NCBI RefSeq assembly: GCF_900111255.1 | Contig: NZ_FOGP01000001.1 | Coordinates: 284,894 to 348,893 of the forward strand | From: Parafannyhessea umbonata | GTDB taxonomy: Bacteria; Actinomycetota; Coriobacteriia; Coriobacteriales; Atopobiaceae | Direction of reading: 5' to 3' | Length of the DNA stretch: 64,000 bases | Translations under genes and position numbers: made by a program | Notes under the pieces: model-generated | The model's input: only the letters and a program-made list of their open reading frames with translations | Databases searched by the model: none | Told to the model about the DNA's origin: nothing | Shown: positions 53,564-62,447 of the stretch, in pieces | How the letters are laid out: every line of letters begins with the position of its first letter | Numbering within the stretch: the first letter of the stretch is position 1

Positions 53564-55237
53564 GGGCTGGTTGCCCGCGCCCTTCTCGGCTGCCTTCTGC
53601 GCCTCGATCTGCGCGTGCGCCTCCTCCTTCTGGCGCTCGAGCTCCCCGAGCTTGTCAAGGTCCCTCTGCGCCTCGGCGCGTTCCTCGTCCGTCGAGTCGG
53701 GGTCGTCCAGTATCTGCCGGAGCGACACCTCTGCGGGCACGGGCGGGTCTGTCAGGTAGAGCGTCTGCGGTATGGCATAGGCGGCCAGGATGGCGACGAA
53801 GGCCACGCTCATGACGTTGTGCGGTATGCGGGCGATGTACCACTCCATGACCGGGTAGACGATCCAGGCGATGAGGCTCGCGACGAGGCCGAAGCCCACG
53901 GCGTTCTGGAGGCAGATCATGCCCTGGAAGTTGAAGGGCATGTCGGAGTAGTTCCAGAGCTGCAGGTCTGCGTTGACGAACTGTCCCATCACGTACTCGA
54001 TGGCGGTGCAGAAGGCCATGTTCGCCAGGAAGCTCAGCAGGTACACGGGCACGTTGTTGCGGATGTGCTGACGCAGCCACTGCCACAGCGGGTGGAGCAC
54101 CAGCGCGATGCCCACCACGGCCAGGCCCTCCATGGGGAAGGGGTAGAACCAGTCACGCCACAGCATGGTGTTGGACGGGTCGAAGTCGCCGTGCACCAGG
54201 CCCAGGCGGATGAGCGTGCAGAACGCGCACTCCATCCAGTGGCCCATGAGCGAGAACACGCAGTAGTAGATTGCCAGGTTTCGCACGAAGGGCCAGCCGC
54301 GCCGGCTGATCTTGTAGTGCCATGGGTCGCTGGAGTCCTCGCTCAGCTCGCGGTCGAGCTCGAGGGTGAAGTCCTCGGTGTAGAATCCACGCAGCTTCCT
54401 CGAGAAGAGCGCGTAGGCAAGGAGAAGTGCGTCGGGAACCATGCTGACGGCCTGCGTGATGGGCTCGAGCTCTCCCGTGACGAAGAGGCCGAGCGTCCCG
54501 ACGCCCATGTTGAACAGCGTGAAGAAGACGATCCATGCGCGTCCCACGCGCAGGTGCCTGACCGTCATCCACAGGAAGAGCGCCGTAAAGACGAGGTCGG
54601 CAAAGCGCAGAAGGAGCGTGGGACTGTAGGAGACTATGTCGCGCGAGGTGGCAACGAGGGTCATGAGCAGGAAAAACGACCCCAGTGTGAGGTAGACGCA
54701 GAACGCCTTCAATATGCCGGGGGTATAGGGACGGCCGGTCTTGGGCGATATCCTGAGGCCGCGCCCGTCGACCCTATAGGTCGACGGAATGATGCCCAGG
54801 TACATCTTGAACTTGGTCGACGTGGCGAAGTAGAGCAGGAGCAGCAGGTCGGGAATGTTGGCGCCCACGATCTCCAGGAGGTTGGGGGAGGCGGTCCCCG
54901 CGTAGGACGCCACCGAGAACGTGATGCTCATGGCAAGCAGCGTCACGCCCATGGTCCTCGCGTTGGGCTGGCGCCTGATCACGCCGACGAGGAGGCCGAG
55001 GTCGAGCACGCATCCCACGATGGCGTCGGGGAGGGTCGCGGCGGCCTCCCCCTGGAGGACGCAGAGTGCGATCGACGTCGCACAGGCAATGAGGTTAAGG
55101 GCGATCAGCGCGACGATCAACTTGAGCAGGCCTGGCATGGGCATCTTGGGCTCTACTGCTGCGGGGTGCTTCGCGTGGGGGTTGAGCCGAGCGGTCTCTT
55201 TGGGTCGCGTGCCCTGCGCCATGTGTCGAGCCGACAT
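53561..55237 (-). CDS. Polytopic membrane protein with C-terminal ABC-transporter type IV permease-like (CmpB) domain
   Basis: The 558-residue protein starts at an ATG (55237) behind GAGGGAGGG. The N-terminal half has six or seven hydrophobic segments of no recognised family. The C-terminal half resembles the CmpB putative permease domain (VFSLMGHWMECAFCTLI, LPFxx-type loops, AIEYVMGQ, QLWNYSDMPFNFQGMICLQNAVGFG). It ends in a charged coiled-coil-like tail (DSTDEERAEAQRDLDKLGELERQKEEA). No ATPase gene is adjacent, so true ABC transport is doubtful. It is transcribed leftward on its own; the 255 bp up to the dlt cluster hold no clear gene. Confidence 0.65.
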   Translation of the reverse strand: MSARHMAQGTRPKETARLNPHAKHPAAVEPKMPMPGLLKLIVALIALNLIACATSIALCVLQGEAAATLPDAIVGCVLDLGLLVGVIRRQPNARTMGVTLLAMSITFSVASYAGTASPNLLEIVGANIPDLLLLLYFATSTKFKMYLGIIPSTYRVDGRGLRISPKTGRPYTPGILKAFCVYLTLGSFFLLMTLVATSRDIVSYSPTLLLRFADLVFTALFLWMTVRHLRVGRAWIVFFTLFNMGVGTLGLFVTGELEPITQAVSMVPDALLLAYALFSRKLRGFYTEDFTLELDRELSEDSSDPWHYKISRRGWPFVRNLAIYYCVFSLMGHWMECAFCTLIRLGLVHGDFDPSNTMLWRDWFYPFPMEGLAVVGIALVLHPLWQWLRQHIRNNVPVYLLSFLANMAFCTAIEYVMGQFVNADLQLWNYSDMPFNFQGMICLQNAVGFGLVASLIAWIVYPVMEWYIARIPHNVMSVAFVAILAAYAIPQTLYLTDPPVPAEVSLRQILDDPDSTDEERAEAQRDLDKLGELERQKEEAHAQIEAQKAAEKGAGNQP

Positions 55238-55466
55238 GATGCCCTCCCTCTTGCGGTGGGGGTTGCGTGTCTGGACGGCCTTCGCCAGATGATTGACGAA
55301 AACGCCGCTATGTAACTTTCTTACAAATGTACCATGCCAAAAGCGCTGTTGGGCGCCGCGTCTAATGCCAGACGGCCGGTGGGTGCGCCATGGCAAGCGA
55401 TGCGGGGACGCGCCATGAAGAGGAGCCGCGCAGAGGCGGCCCCGAGTGGCGTGCCTGTCGATGGGT

Positions 55467-55491
55467 GCGCGGCCCCGTGGCCGTCGCGCGC
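55467..55491 (-). terminator. Possible terminator of the dlt operon
   Basis: GCGCGGCC (55467-55474) can pair with GGCC (55479-55482) and, after a 3-nt bulge, GCGC. It lies at and just beyond the stop of the DltX-like gene. GC-rich, without a T-run. Confidence 0.3.
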
Positions 55492-55492
55492 C

Positions 55493-55684
55493 CTAGAACC
55501 CCGCGTAGACGAACTGCGCGGGCTCGTTGAAGCCGGAGAGTGACGTGAACCACACCAGCAGCGCTCCCATGAGGACCACGAGCAGCGCCGCCCCGAGGCA
55601 CCTCAGGCGCCAGTGGCTGTTTCCATAGGCCAGGACGCGCTCCTTGGCGTCCGCAAGGGGAGTGAACTCCTTCGAGGATGACAT
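55493..55684 (-). CDS. Small single-pass membrane protein, DltX-like
   Basis: The 63-residue protein starts at an ATG (55684) behind AGAAGGA, 18 nt after dltD. It has a polar N-half, one membrane helix (LGAALLVVLMGALLVWF) and a C-terminal NEPAQFVYAGF. DltX microproteins, short single-pass proteins of dlt operons, end in a conserved aromatic F-(I/V)-Y-x-x-F motif, and FVYAGF fits. DltX is normally encoded upstream of dltA; here it would be last. DltX is thought to help pass D-Ala through DltB to the acceptor. Identification rests on location, size, topology and the last six residues. Confidence 0.6.
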   Translation of the reverse strand: MSSSKEFTPLADAKERVLAYGNSHWRLRCLGAALLVVLMGALLVWFTSLSGFNEPAQFVYAGF

Positions 55685-55702
55685 GTCCTTCTCGCTTTCT
55701 TC

Positions 55703-57082
55703 CTACTGCCGGTCCGAGCCGTCGGCTGCGGTCTGCTGCTCTTGCTGTTTGGCCTGGTCGCCCATGGTGACGAGTCCCTGGCCCGTCACCTGCCCGTGGC
55801 CCTTGCCGCCCAGGAACTCGTCGTCCTGTCCCAGGAAGTGGTGGTAGAGGGCCTTTTCGATGCGAACCCAGCCCCTCCAGCCGGGGTGGACCGTGTCGCA
55901 GAAAAAGTAGCGCTCGTACTCGCAGCTCTGGAAGTCGGCATAGGGCAGGCCGTTCTGGTCGCAGATGTCGATCATGCGGTCGTACCAACCCTGGCGCTCG
56001 TCCACGTCGATGTAGGCGCGGTCGTCGTACCAGGCGCCGTGCATTGGAATCAGCACGACGATGGGACTCAGGCCCGCCTCGCGGCAGACGTCCAGCAGCG
56101 CCTGGAAGTCCGCGAACTCGAGCTCGGCGTCGTCGAAGCTCTGCTTGTACTCGCCGACCTGCTTAGAGTGCGCTTTCCAGTAGTCGTTGTAGATGCCCAT
56201 GTCGTTGCTGGCGCTCATCTGCCAGCCCGTCTCGTCGGCCTGTGCCAGGAGCGCGTCCCAGTCGGGCTCTCCGGACCAGGTGCCGCTCCTGCGCTCCTCG
56301 GACAACAGGGGCGCCTGGCTGACGAGGTCGTTGATGCCCAGACGCAGCTTGGCGTCCTTCTGCGCGTGGATGACGAGGTCGTTCAGCTCGTCGATGGGGG
56401 TCGCCTGCTCGCAGTCGGCCAGGGTGGCCTTGTCGATGCCCAGGGCAAGTAGGCGGTCATGCACGTAGGAGCGCGTCTGCTCGGAGACCTGCGTGTTGTC
56501 GCAGAACGCGCGGTAGAGCTCGTAGGAGAACTTCGACTTGAACTTCTTCTGGGCGCCGTTGCCCCTGAAGAACCACTGCGGAGAGACGAACAGCGCCACG
56601 TCGCGATTGGGGATGTCGGCCTGGGCGTAGGCGCCGGCGGCGATGGCGTTCCACAGCGACTGGTCGTAGGCCTCGCCCACGTAGGTCAGGTCGACGCCGG
56701 TGTTGTGCTCGCCGAACACGGCCTGCGGGCACTGGGGGATGAGCGGCGCGGAGTAGTGGAACTCAGACGAGCCGAAGCAGAGCCTGCCCGTGCGCGACAT
56801 GTTGGTGGCCGTGAACTCCCAGGACTCGGACTTGGTGTTGCCGTAGACGTAGTCGAACAGGCGCCACTGGTCCGCGTCGACCCCGTCGTTGTAGTTCTCG
56901 ACGGCCTGGGGGAGCACGAGGGCGTTTGTGGCGGCGAGGCCTGCCCCCAGCGTTGCCAGGCCCCCTGCCGTGGCGGCGAGGAAGGTCCTGCGGACCATGG
57001 AGGGCTCAGGCGAGAGGGGCGTGCCCTCCGGGGCCGCGGCCGCGTCCTGCCTCTTGTCTGTGTTCGTGGCGGTGGTGCTCAT
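55703..57082 (-). CDS. dltD: D-alanyl-lipoteichoic acid biosynthesis protein DltD
   Basis: This 459-residue extracellular SGNH-like protein acts in D-alanine transfer. FGSSEFHY (Ser105/106) is the nucleophile motif, and FCDTVHPGWRG holds the Asp-His pair. IPNRDVALFVSPQWF and SPIVVLIPMHGAWYDDR are DltD-like. The N-terminus has a 28-residue polar tail, then VRRTFLAATAGGLATLGAGLAA, which resembles a twin-arginine signal and is unusual for DltD. A Gln/Gly-rich tail ends it. It lies about 40 nt after dltC. Confidence 0.88.
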   Translation of the reverse strand: MSTTATNTDKRQDAAAAPEGTPLSPEPSMVRRTFLAATAGGLATLGAGLAATNALVLPQAVENYNDGVDADQWRLFDYVYGNTKSESWEFTATNMSRTGRLCFGSSEFHYSAPLIPQCPQAVFGEHNTGVDLTYVGEAYDQSLWNAIAAGAYAQADIPNRDVALFVSPQWFFRGNGAQKKFKSKFSYELYRAFCDNTQVSEQTRSYVHDRLLALGIDKATLADCEQATPIDELNDLVIHAQKDAKLRLGINDLVSQAPLLSEERRSGTWSGEPDWDALLAQADETGWQMSASNDMGIYNDYWKAHSKQVGEYKQSFDDAELEFADFQALLDVCREAGLSPIVVLIPMHGAWYDDRAYIDVDERQGWYDRMIDICDQNGLPYADFQSCEYERYFFCDTVHPGWRGWVRIEKALYHHFLGQDDEFLGGKGHGQVTGQGLVTMGDQAKQQEQQTAADGSDRQ

Positions 57083-57122
57083 GGAAACTCCGATGCGAAT
57101 TGGATCGTTGCGTGCGCGCTGC

Positions 57123-57383
57123 CTAGCCGAGCCTCTGCTCGACCTGGTATGCGATGAGATTCGCGGTGTTCATCTGTTCGCGCGGGACCTCGGTGGGGGC
57201 GATGGAGACACCCATCTCGTCCTCGATGGCGAGCAGGAGCTCGACGGCCCCCATGGAGTCGAGGTAGCCGAGGTCGAAGAGGTCCTCGTCCAGGTGGTCG
57301 CGGACGTCGTCCTCCCCGCTGACCTCCTCGAGCAGGTCGATGATCTTGTCTAGCGTCTCGGCGGATGCGGTTGCTTCAGACAT
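57123..57383 (-). CDS. dltC: D-alanyl carrier protein DltC
   Basis: This 86-residue acyl-carrier-like protein starts at an ATG (57383), 2 nt after the dltB stop, behind AAAGGAG inside the dltB end. Ser43 in GYLDSMGAVELLL is the phosphopantetheine site. It is acidic (VSGEDDVRDHLDEDLFDLG), as carrier proteins are. DltA loads it with D-Ala and DltB receives it at the membrane. Confidence 0.93.
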   Translation of the reverse strand: MSEATASAETLDKIIDLLEEVSGEDDVRDHLDEDLFDLGYLDSMGAVELLLAIEDEMGVSIAPTEVPREQMNTANLIAYQVEQRLG

Positions 57384-57385
57384 GG

Positions 57386-58546
57386 TTATGCTCCTTTCAC
57401 GAGCTTGGACAGCTGCCCGGAGAACAGGGCGAAGCCAAAGAATACAAGTTGCATGGTGACGAACCAAGAGCAGACGCGGTACCACGTCTGGTGACGGTGG
57501 CGCTTGTGGAAGGCGCCCTTCTCCCACGCGGTGTTCGCCGCCAGGAGCAGCCCGTGGTAGAGGCCGTAGAGCAGGTAGTCGGGCGTGAGACCGTGCCAGG
57601 CGCCCATGAGTGTCATGTTGCAAATCAGGGCGACCTGCGAGGTGGTCAGGCGGCTCTTGAACGTCTTGCGGCGCATGAGGCCGCGCAGCAGGCGCATGAA
57701 GACGAAGTCGCGCAGCCATTCGGAGAGCGTGATGTGCCAGCGCTTCCAGAAGTCGCTGATGCTCGTCGCCAGGAAGGGCGCGTGGAAGTTGCGCGGCGTG
57801 CGGATGCCCAGGCACAGGCTGGTGCCGATGGCCATCATCGAGTATCCGGCGAAGTCGAAGAACAGGTACAGGCCGTAGGCGTAGCAGTTCTTGACCTGGA
57901 TGAGCAGCGAGAACCAGAAGTTCGTCGCATCCCACGCCTCGGCCACGTTGTAGCGGTTGCACACCGCGGCGAACACGATTTTGTAGACCATGCCGCCCAT
58001 GATGAGCAGGATGCCCTTGGCGAGCATCTCGGCGTACTCCGAGCGCTCGATGGGGCGGTCGAGGTCCTCCTGGAAGCGGCGGCTGCGGTCGATCGGCCCC
58101 GAGGTGAAGGTGGGGAAGAACACGAGGAAGTACAGGGTGTCCAGCTGGGACGCTTCCCTGATGATCCCGTCGTGGGCCTCGATGAGCATCTGGGCGGCGC
58201 GGAAGGTCAGGTACGAGATGCCCAAAAAGCCCAGGAGGTTCTGGCCGAAGACGGCGCCGACCTTGTAGATGACCAGCGGGGCGAGCACGGCGGCCAGACA
58301 GAGGCGGAAGCGCGCCTTGCCCTTTGGGTCGCGCAAAAGGACGCGCAGTGCCACGAGTGCTATTGCCACGTGCAGCGCGGCCGCGAGCCCCTGCACGGGC
58401 GTCGGGAAGAAGGCCAGGCCCAGCATGAGCAGGGAGGTCACCAGGCCGTAGCGCTTGAGCGAGTGCCCCGTGAGTCCCAGGGCGGCGGCGCCGGCGATGA
58501 TGCCGGACAGAAGTATGAAGAACGAGGGGTCCGAGAAGAGCGTCAT
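57386..58546 (-). CDS. dltB: D-alanyl transfer membrane protein DltB (MBOAT)
   Basis: This 386-residue MBOAT-family protein has about 11 membrane segments. The catalytic His is 318 in MGAWHGLTPDY, with a second conserved His at 331 (YGLYHG). FFPTFTSGPIDRSRRF and SDFWKRWHITLSEWLRDF are typical DltB motifs. It moves D-Ala from DltC across the membrane to an anionic wall polymer. Its start lies 3 nt after the dltA stop. Confidence 0.95.
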   Translation of the reverse strand: MTLFSDPSFFILLSGIIAGAAALGLTGHSLKRYGLVTSLLMLGLAFFPTPVQGLAAALHVAIALVALRVLLRDPKGKARFRLCLAAVLAPLVIYKVGAVFGQNLLGFLGISYLTFRAAQMLIEAHDGIIREASQLDTLYFLVFFPTFTSGPIDRSRRFQEDLDRPIERSEYAEMLAKGILLIMGGMVYKIVFAAVCNRYNVAEAWDATNFWFSLLIQVKNCYAYGLYLFFDFAGYSMMAIGTSLCLGIRTPRNFHAPFLATSISDFWKRWHITLSEWLRDFVFMRLLRGLMRRKTFKSRLTTSQVALICNMTLMGAWHGLTPDYLLYGLYHGLLLAANTAWEKGAFHKRHRHQTWYRVCSWFVTMQLVFFGFALFSGQLSKLVKGA

Positions 58547-58549
58547 GTT

Positions 58550-60145
58550 CTAGCCTGCAATCAGGGTCTTGCGGTCGATCTTTGCGTTGTTGGTCAGGGG
58601 CATGTCGTCGAGCACCTTGATGGAGCGCGGGACCATGTAGGCTGGGACGCGCTCGGCGAGGCGGCGGCGGAGCTCGCGGGGAGACTCGTCGGCCGCGGGC
58701 ACCTTGTGGTCGAGCACGACGAACGCCTTGAGCGAGGTGATGCTGCCCCCGCGCTCGACGGGGACGACGGCGCAGGACTTGATGCCGCCCAGACCGGCGA
58801 TGGAGTTCTCGACGTCGCCCAACTCGATGCGGAAGCCGTTGACCTTCACGAGCGAGCCCATGCGGCCCTCGTAGTGGAGGTTGCCGTCGGGGCCCAGATG
58901 ACCCAGGTCGCCGGTGCGGAAGCTGCGGCAGGTCGTGCCGTCCGAGAGACGGTCCTCGTCGAAGGCGGCCATGGTCTTCTTGGGGTCGCCCAGGTAGCCC
59001 TTGGCGACGGTGTCGCCCACGATGACGATCTCGCCGGTCTCGCCGGCCTCGCACTCGTCCAGAAGGACGCCGTCCTCGGCGCGGCGCATGATGCGCAGCT
59101 CGGTGCCGGGGCGCGCGAAGCCTACGGGCAGGGCGTCCTTGGAGGCGAGCATGTCGTCGTCGATCTCGCAGTAGGTGACGGCGACGGTCGACTCGGTGGG
59201 GCCATAGGTGTTGGCGACGCGGGCCTTGGGGAAGCGCTCCCTCAGGCTCTGCGCGGTGCGGTGGCGCAGCGTGTCGCCGCAGAAGAGGAAGAGTCCCACG
59301 TTGGGCATGAGCTCGCTTCCGAAGGAGTGGTCGACCAGGCAGAGGTCCGCAAAGGGCGGGGTGGAGACCCAGACGTCGGGGTCGGCGTCGCGCAGCTCCT
59401 CGAAGAGGAGGGCGTAGTCATGCGAGGCCTCGGGCGAGATCGCGTACAGGCACCCGCCGGTCGCCAGTGCACCCGCCAGCTGGTACACGCTCAAATCGAA
59501 GCTGTAGGGGGCCTGATCCATGAAGGTGCGCCCGCCCTCGCGGATGGTGGGGAAGCCCTCGAGCCATCCCACGAAGTTGTCGACGTCGGTGGCGCTGACC
59601 TCGATGCCCTTGGGCCTTCCGGTCGAACCCGACGTGAAGATGAGGTATTGGGTGTCCTCGCCGCCGACCCACTGGTCGCGCTCGCCCCCGGCCTGCGCGG
59701 GAGAGGGGGCCTCGATGCCGTCGAGGCAGCTGGCGAGGTCGGCGAATGTGAGCTCGGTCTCGCTGACGGCACGGGCGCAGGCCTGGTCGCAGGCGAGCAC
59801 CAGGACGGGGCTCTGGCAGCAGGCCTCGAGCTGCGCGGCGATGTCGGTCAGGCGCGCGAGGGGCATGGAGCCGTCGACGGGCACGTAGGCGTGGCCGGAG
59901 CGAAGGCAGCCCAGGAAGGCCTCGACCATGAGAGGGCCCTTGCTGCCGAAGACCACGACGGGCATGCGGTTGGGGGCGAGCTGGGCGAGAAGTGCCGCGA
60001 CCTTGCCCGACGTCTCCCACAGGGACGCGTAGCTGACGGGCTCGGAGCCCAGTCGGCGGTATGCCGGAGCCTGGGGTGTCGTCTGGGCGGTCTGGCAGAC
60101 CCTGTCGAGCAGAACGTTGACGTTCTTCTCTGCTGCGTTGTTCAT
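58550..60145 (-). CDS. dltA: D-alanine--DltC ligase
   Basis: This 531-residue adenylating enzyme activates D-Ala and loads it on DltC. It has FTSGSTGRPKGIE (A3 core), NTYGPTESTVAVT (A5), SFRTGDLGHLGPDGNLHYEGR (A7/A8) and NAKIDRKTL (A10 lysine). An AGGAGCAAAG site precedes the ATG at 60145. First of the leftward dlt operon and divergent from a two-component system, so one regulatory region of about 210 bp serves both directions. Confidence 0.95.
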   Translation of the reverse strand: MNNAAEKNVNVLLDRVCQTAQTTPQAPAYRRLGSEPVSYASLWETSGKVAALLAQLAPNRMPVVVFGSKGPLMVEAFLGCLRSGHAYVPVDGSMPLARLTDIAAQLEACCQSPVLVLACDQACARAVSETELTFADLASCLDGIEAPSPAQAGGERDQWVGGEDTQYLIFTSGSTGRPKGIEVSATDVDNFVGWLEGFPTIREGGRTFMDQAPYSFDLSVYQLAGALATGGCLYAISPEASHDYALLFEELRDADPDVWVSTPPFADLCLVDHSFGSELMPNVGLFLFCGDTLRHRTAQSLRERFPKARVANTYGPTESTVAVTYCEIDDDMLASKDALPVGFARPGTELRIMRRAEDGVLLDECEAGETGEIVIVGDTVAKGYLGDPKKTMAAFDEDRLSDGTTCRSFRTGDLGHLGPDGNLHYEGRMGSLVKVNGFRIELGDVENSIAGLGGIKSCAVVPVERGGSITSLKAFVVLDHKVPAADESPRELRRRLAERVPAYMVPRSIKVLDDMPLTNNAKIDRKTLIAG

Positions 60146-60356
60146 CTTTGCTCCTGACTCGTAGGCGGAGGGTCGCTTTGTCGGGGGCAGCGATGTCCCG
60201 CCGACGATTGGCCATGCTACGGAACGAACCTAAGCCGAATCTATGTGTGTGCGCACGTCCACAAATATGGTCACTCTCACGGTAGGATGGTGGAGAGGAG
60301 GCGCATGCCGGCGGGCTGCCCGACGCGCATGCGACGGTATAGTGATGGGAGGCGCC

Positions 60357-61058
60357 ATGGAGCCGATGAGGCTGCTGCTGGCCGAGGACGAGGCCGAGCT
60401 CTCGCGTGCGCTGTGCGCGATCCTGGCTCACGCGGGCTACGAGGTCGATGCTGCCGCCGACGGCGAGGAGGCCCTGTACAAGCTTGACTGCCAGAGCTAC
60501 GACCTGGCCATACTGGACATCATGATGCCCAAGGTGGACGGGCTCACCGTGCTGAGGACGCTGCGCCAGAAGGGGAGGGACCTTCCCGTCATGATGCTAA
60601 CGGCCCGTGCCGAGATTGACGACCGCGTTACGGGCCTCGACGCCGGAGCCAACGACTACCTGGTAAAGCCCTTTGCGGCCAAGGAACTCCTGGCTCGCAT
60701 CCGCGCGATAACCCACACGAGCCCCGGCGCCGTACGCAAGCGCCCGGCCTTTGGCGACCTTCGGCTCGACGAGGGCGACTCGCTGCTCCTGTGCGGGGTT
60801 GCGAGCGAGTCCCTGACCGCCAACGAGCTCAAGGTGGCGGCCATCCTGTTCGCGCACGGCTCGGGGCTCACGACGCTGGAGCAGCTTCGTCGCGAGGTGT
60901 GGGGCATTCTGAGCGACACCGAGTCGAGCGCCATCTACGTGACCGTCTCGAACCTGCGAAAGAAGGTGCGCTCCCTGGGCTCGACGGTCGACATCGTCAC
61001 CGCGCGCGGCCTGGGCTATCGCCTGAGCGCCCCCGAGGGGGACGACCATGCGCAGTAG
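60357..61058 (+). CDS. OmpR-family response regulator
   Basis: This 233-residue regulator starts at an ATG behind GGGAGG; the frame is open upstream without a better site. The receiver domain has EDEAEL, phospho-acceptor Asp54 (AILDIMMPKVDG), a Thr in MLTARA and Lys in DYLVKPF. The C-terminal winged helix has ANELKVAAILF, SSAIYVTVSNLRKKV and TARGLGYRL. It overlaps the histidine kinase gene by 11 nt. Divergence from dltA suggests the dlt operon is a target (inference), as for DltR in streptococci. Confidence 0.92.
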   Translation: MEPMRLLLAEDEAELSRALCAILAHAGYEVDAAADGEEALYKLDCQSYDLAILDIMMPKVDGLTVLRTLRQKGRDLPVMMLTARAEIDDRVTGLDAGANDYLVKPFAAKELLARIRAITHTSPGAVRKRPAFGDLRLDEGDSLLLCGVASESLTANELKVAAILFAHGSGLTTLEQLRREVWGILSDTESSAIYVTVSNLRKKVRSLGSTVDIVTARGLGYRLSAPEGDDHAQ

Positions 61059-62334
61059 GCTCATCGAGTGGCTCAAGCGCGACTACGGCGGATCGATCGG
61101 GCGCATGCGCCGCAAGATGCACCTGACGGCCATCGTCGCGACGGCCCTGGTCCTGACAGTCGTTGTGGCGGCGCTCGACCTGGTGGTCTGGAACAACGTC
61201 CTTGTCCAGGTGGACACGGTCGTCGACCTGATCGAGGCGAAGGGCGGCGTCCTGAGCGCCGATGCCGGCATCACCGACGACGACCTTGACGCCAACCAGG
61301 GGTTCAATACGCGCCTGAACGACGTCGCGCTCGAGGAGATTCCCTACAACGCCCGGTACTTCACCGTTACGTTCAACGACGGCAGCGAGATCGTCGACGC
61401 GAACATGGGCAGCATCGCGTCGGTGGACACCGACGCCGCGGAGGCCATGGCCAACGAGGTGATCGCCAGCGGCCAGATGGAGGGCTTCGACGGCGTCTAC
61501 CGCTATCGCGTCGTCCCCATGGGCGACGGCACGATGATCATCTTCTACTTTGCCTACGACGACCTCTTCTACTTCGACTCGTTCCGCTACGCTTCGATCA
61601 TGATGGGCCTTCTGGGTCTGCTGATCTTCGCGCTTCTGGAGATTCCCCTGATCCTCTGGGTCACCCGGCCCCTCGAGGAGGCCCAGGAGCGCCAGCGGCG
61701 GTTCGTGACCGACGCCTCCCACGAGCTGCGCACACCCATCAGCGTCATCACCTCGGCCATGGACGTGATCGAGATCGAGAGCGGCGAGAGCGAATGGACC
61801 CGCAGCGTCCACCACCAGGCCAAGCGTCTCGAGGACCTTACCGACAAGCTGGTCGCCCTCGCGAAGGTGGAGGAGGGGGAGCGCTCCCTCAGCCTGGGCG
61901 ACGTCGACGTCTCGACCGTGGCCATGGGCTTTGCCGAGGACTTCGAGGCGGTCGCGCAGTCGAAGGGCAAGTCCTTCTCGTTTGCCATCCAGCCCAACGT
62001 GGTCGCCTACGCGGACACCGCCATGATGGAGCAGGCGCTGTCCATCCTGCTCGACAACGCGTTCAAGCACTCTCCCGACTTCGCACGCGTCGAGCTGTCC
62101 GTCAGCTCCGCCTCGGGCCTGGCGAGCATCGCCGTCACCAACGACGTCGCGGGCATGGCCGAGGGCCCCCATCCCGAGCTGTTCGACCGCTTCTACAAGT
62201 CGGACGGCGCGCGCTCATACGCGGGCGGGCACGGCATCGGCCTTTCGGTCGTGCGCGGGATCGCCCGAGCCCACGGCGGCCGCGTCTCGGCGACGTGCGT
62301 GGGTGGCAGACTCACCGTGGAGCTGGTCGTCTAG
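61048..62334 (+). CDS. Membrane histidine kinase
   Basis: The 428-residue sensor has an N-terminal cytosolic tail, one membrane segment (ATALVLTVVVAALDLVVW) and an extracellular domain of about 130 residues rich in acidic residues (DAGITDDDLDAN, DTDAAEAM). A second segment follows (IMMGLLGLLIFALLEIPLIL), then the dimerisation domain with His225 (ASHELRTPISVI) and an ATPase domain (NAFKHSPDFA; GGHGIGLSVVRGIARAHGG). The acidic outer domain could sense cations or cationic peptides, which D-alanylation counters (inference). Confidence 0.92.
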   Translation: MRSRLIEWLKRDYGGSIGRMRRKMHLTAIVATALVLTVVVAALDLVVWNNVLVQVDTVVDLIEAKGGVLSADAGITDDDLDANQGFNTRLNDVALEEIPYNARYFTVTFNDGSEIVDANMGSIASVDTDAAEAMANEVIASGQMEGFDGVYRYRVVPMGDGTMIIFYFAYDDLFYFDSFRYASIMMGLLGLLIFALLEIPLILWVTRPLEEAQERQRRFVTDASHELRTPISVITSAMDVIEIESGESEWTRSVHHQAKRLEDLTDKLVALAKVEEGERSLSLGDVDVSTVAMGFAEDFEAVAQSKGKSFSFAIQPNVVAYADTAMMEQALSILLDNAFKHSPDFARVELSVSSASGLASIAVTNDVAGMAEGPHPELFDRFYKSDGARSYAGGHGIGLSVVRGIARAHGGRVSATCVGGRLTVELVV

Positions 62335-62447
62335 GCATCCGACGCCGCCCGCCTTGCGCGAGCGGACGCTGACAAATGTCGCGGGAGGCGACACGGACGC
62401 GTGCCCTACGCTCTGCCTTGGTTTCGCTACGGCCGAGAGGAGAGCAC

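Noticed and set aside
53561-55237. Calling the leftward membrane protein an ABC transporter
   Set aside because: Only a CmpB-like domain is seen; there is no ATP-binding subunit nearby and the N-terminal half is unassigned.
57365-60157. A 930-codon rightward open frame across dltA and dltB
   Set aside because: It is antisense to two genes with complete catalytic motifs; long antisense frames are expected in GC-rich DNA with strong third-position bias. Its protein is low-complexity in Val, Gly, Glu and Ala.
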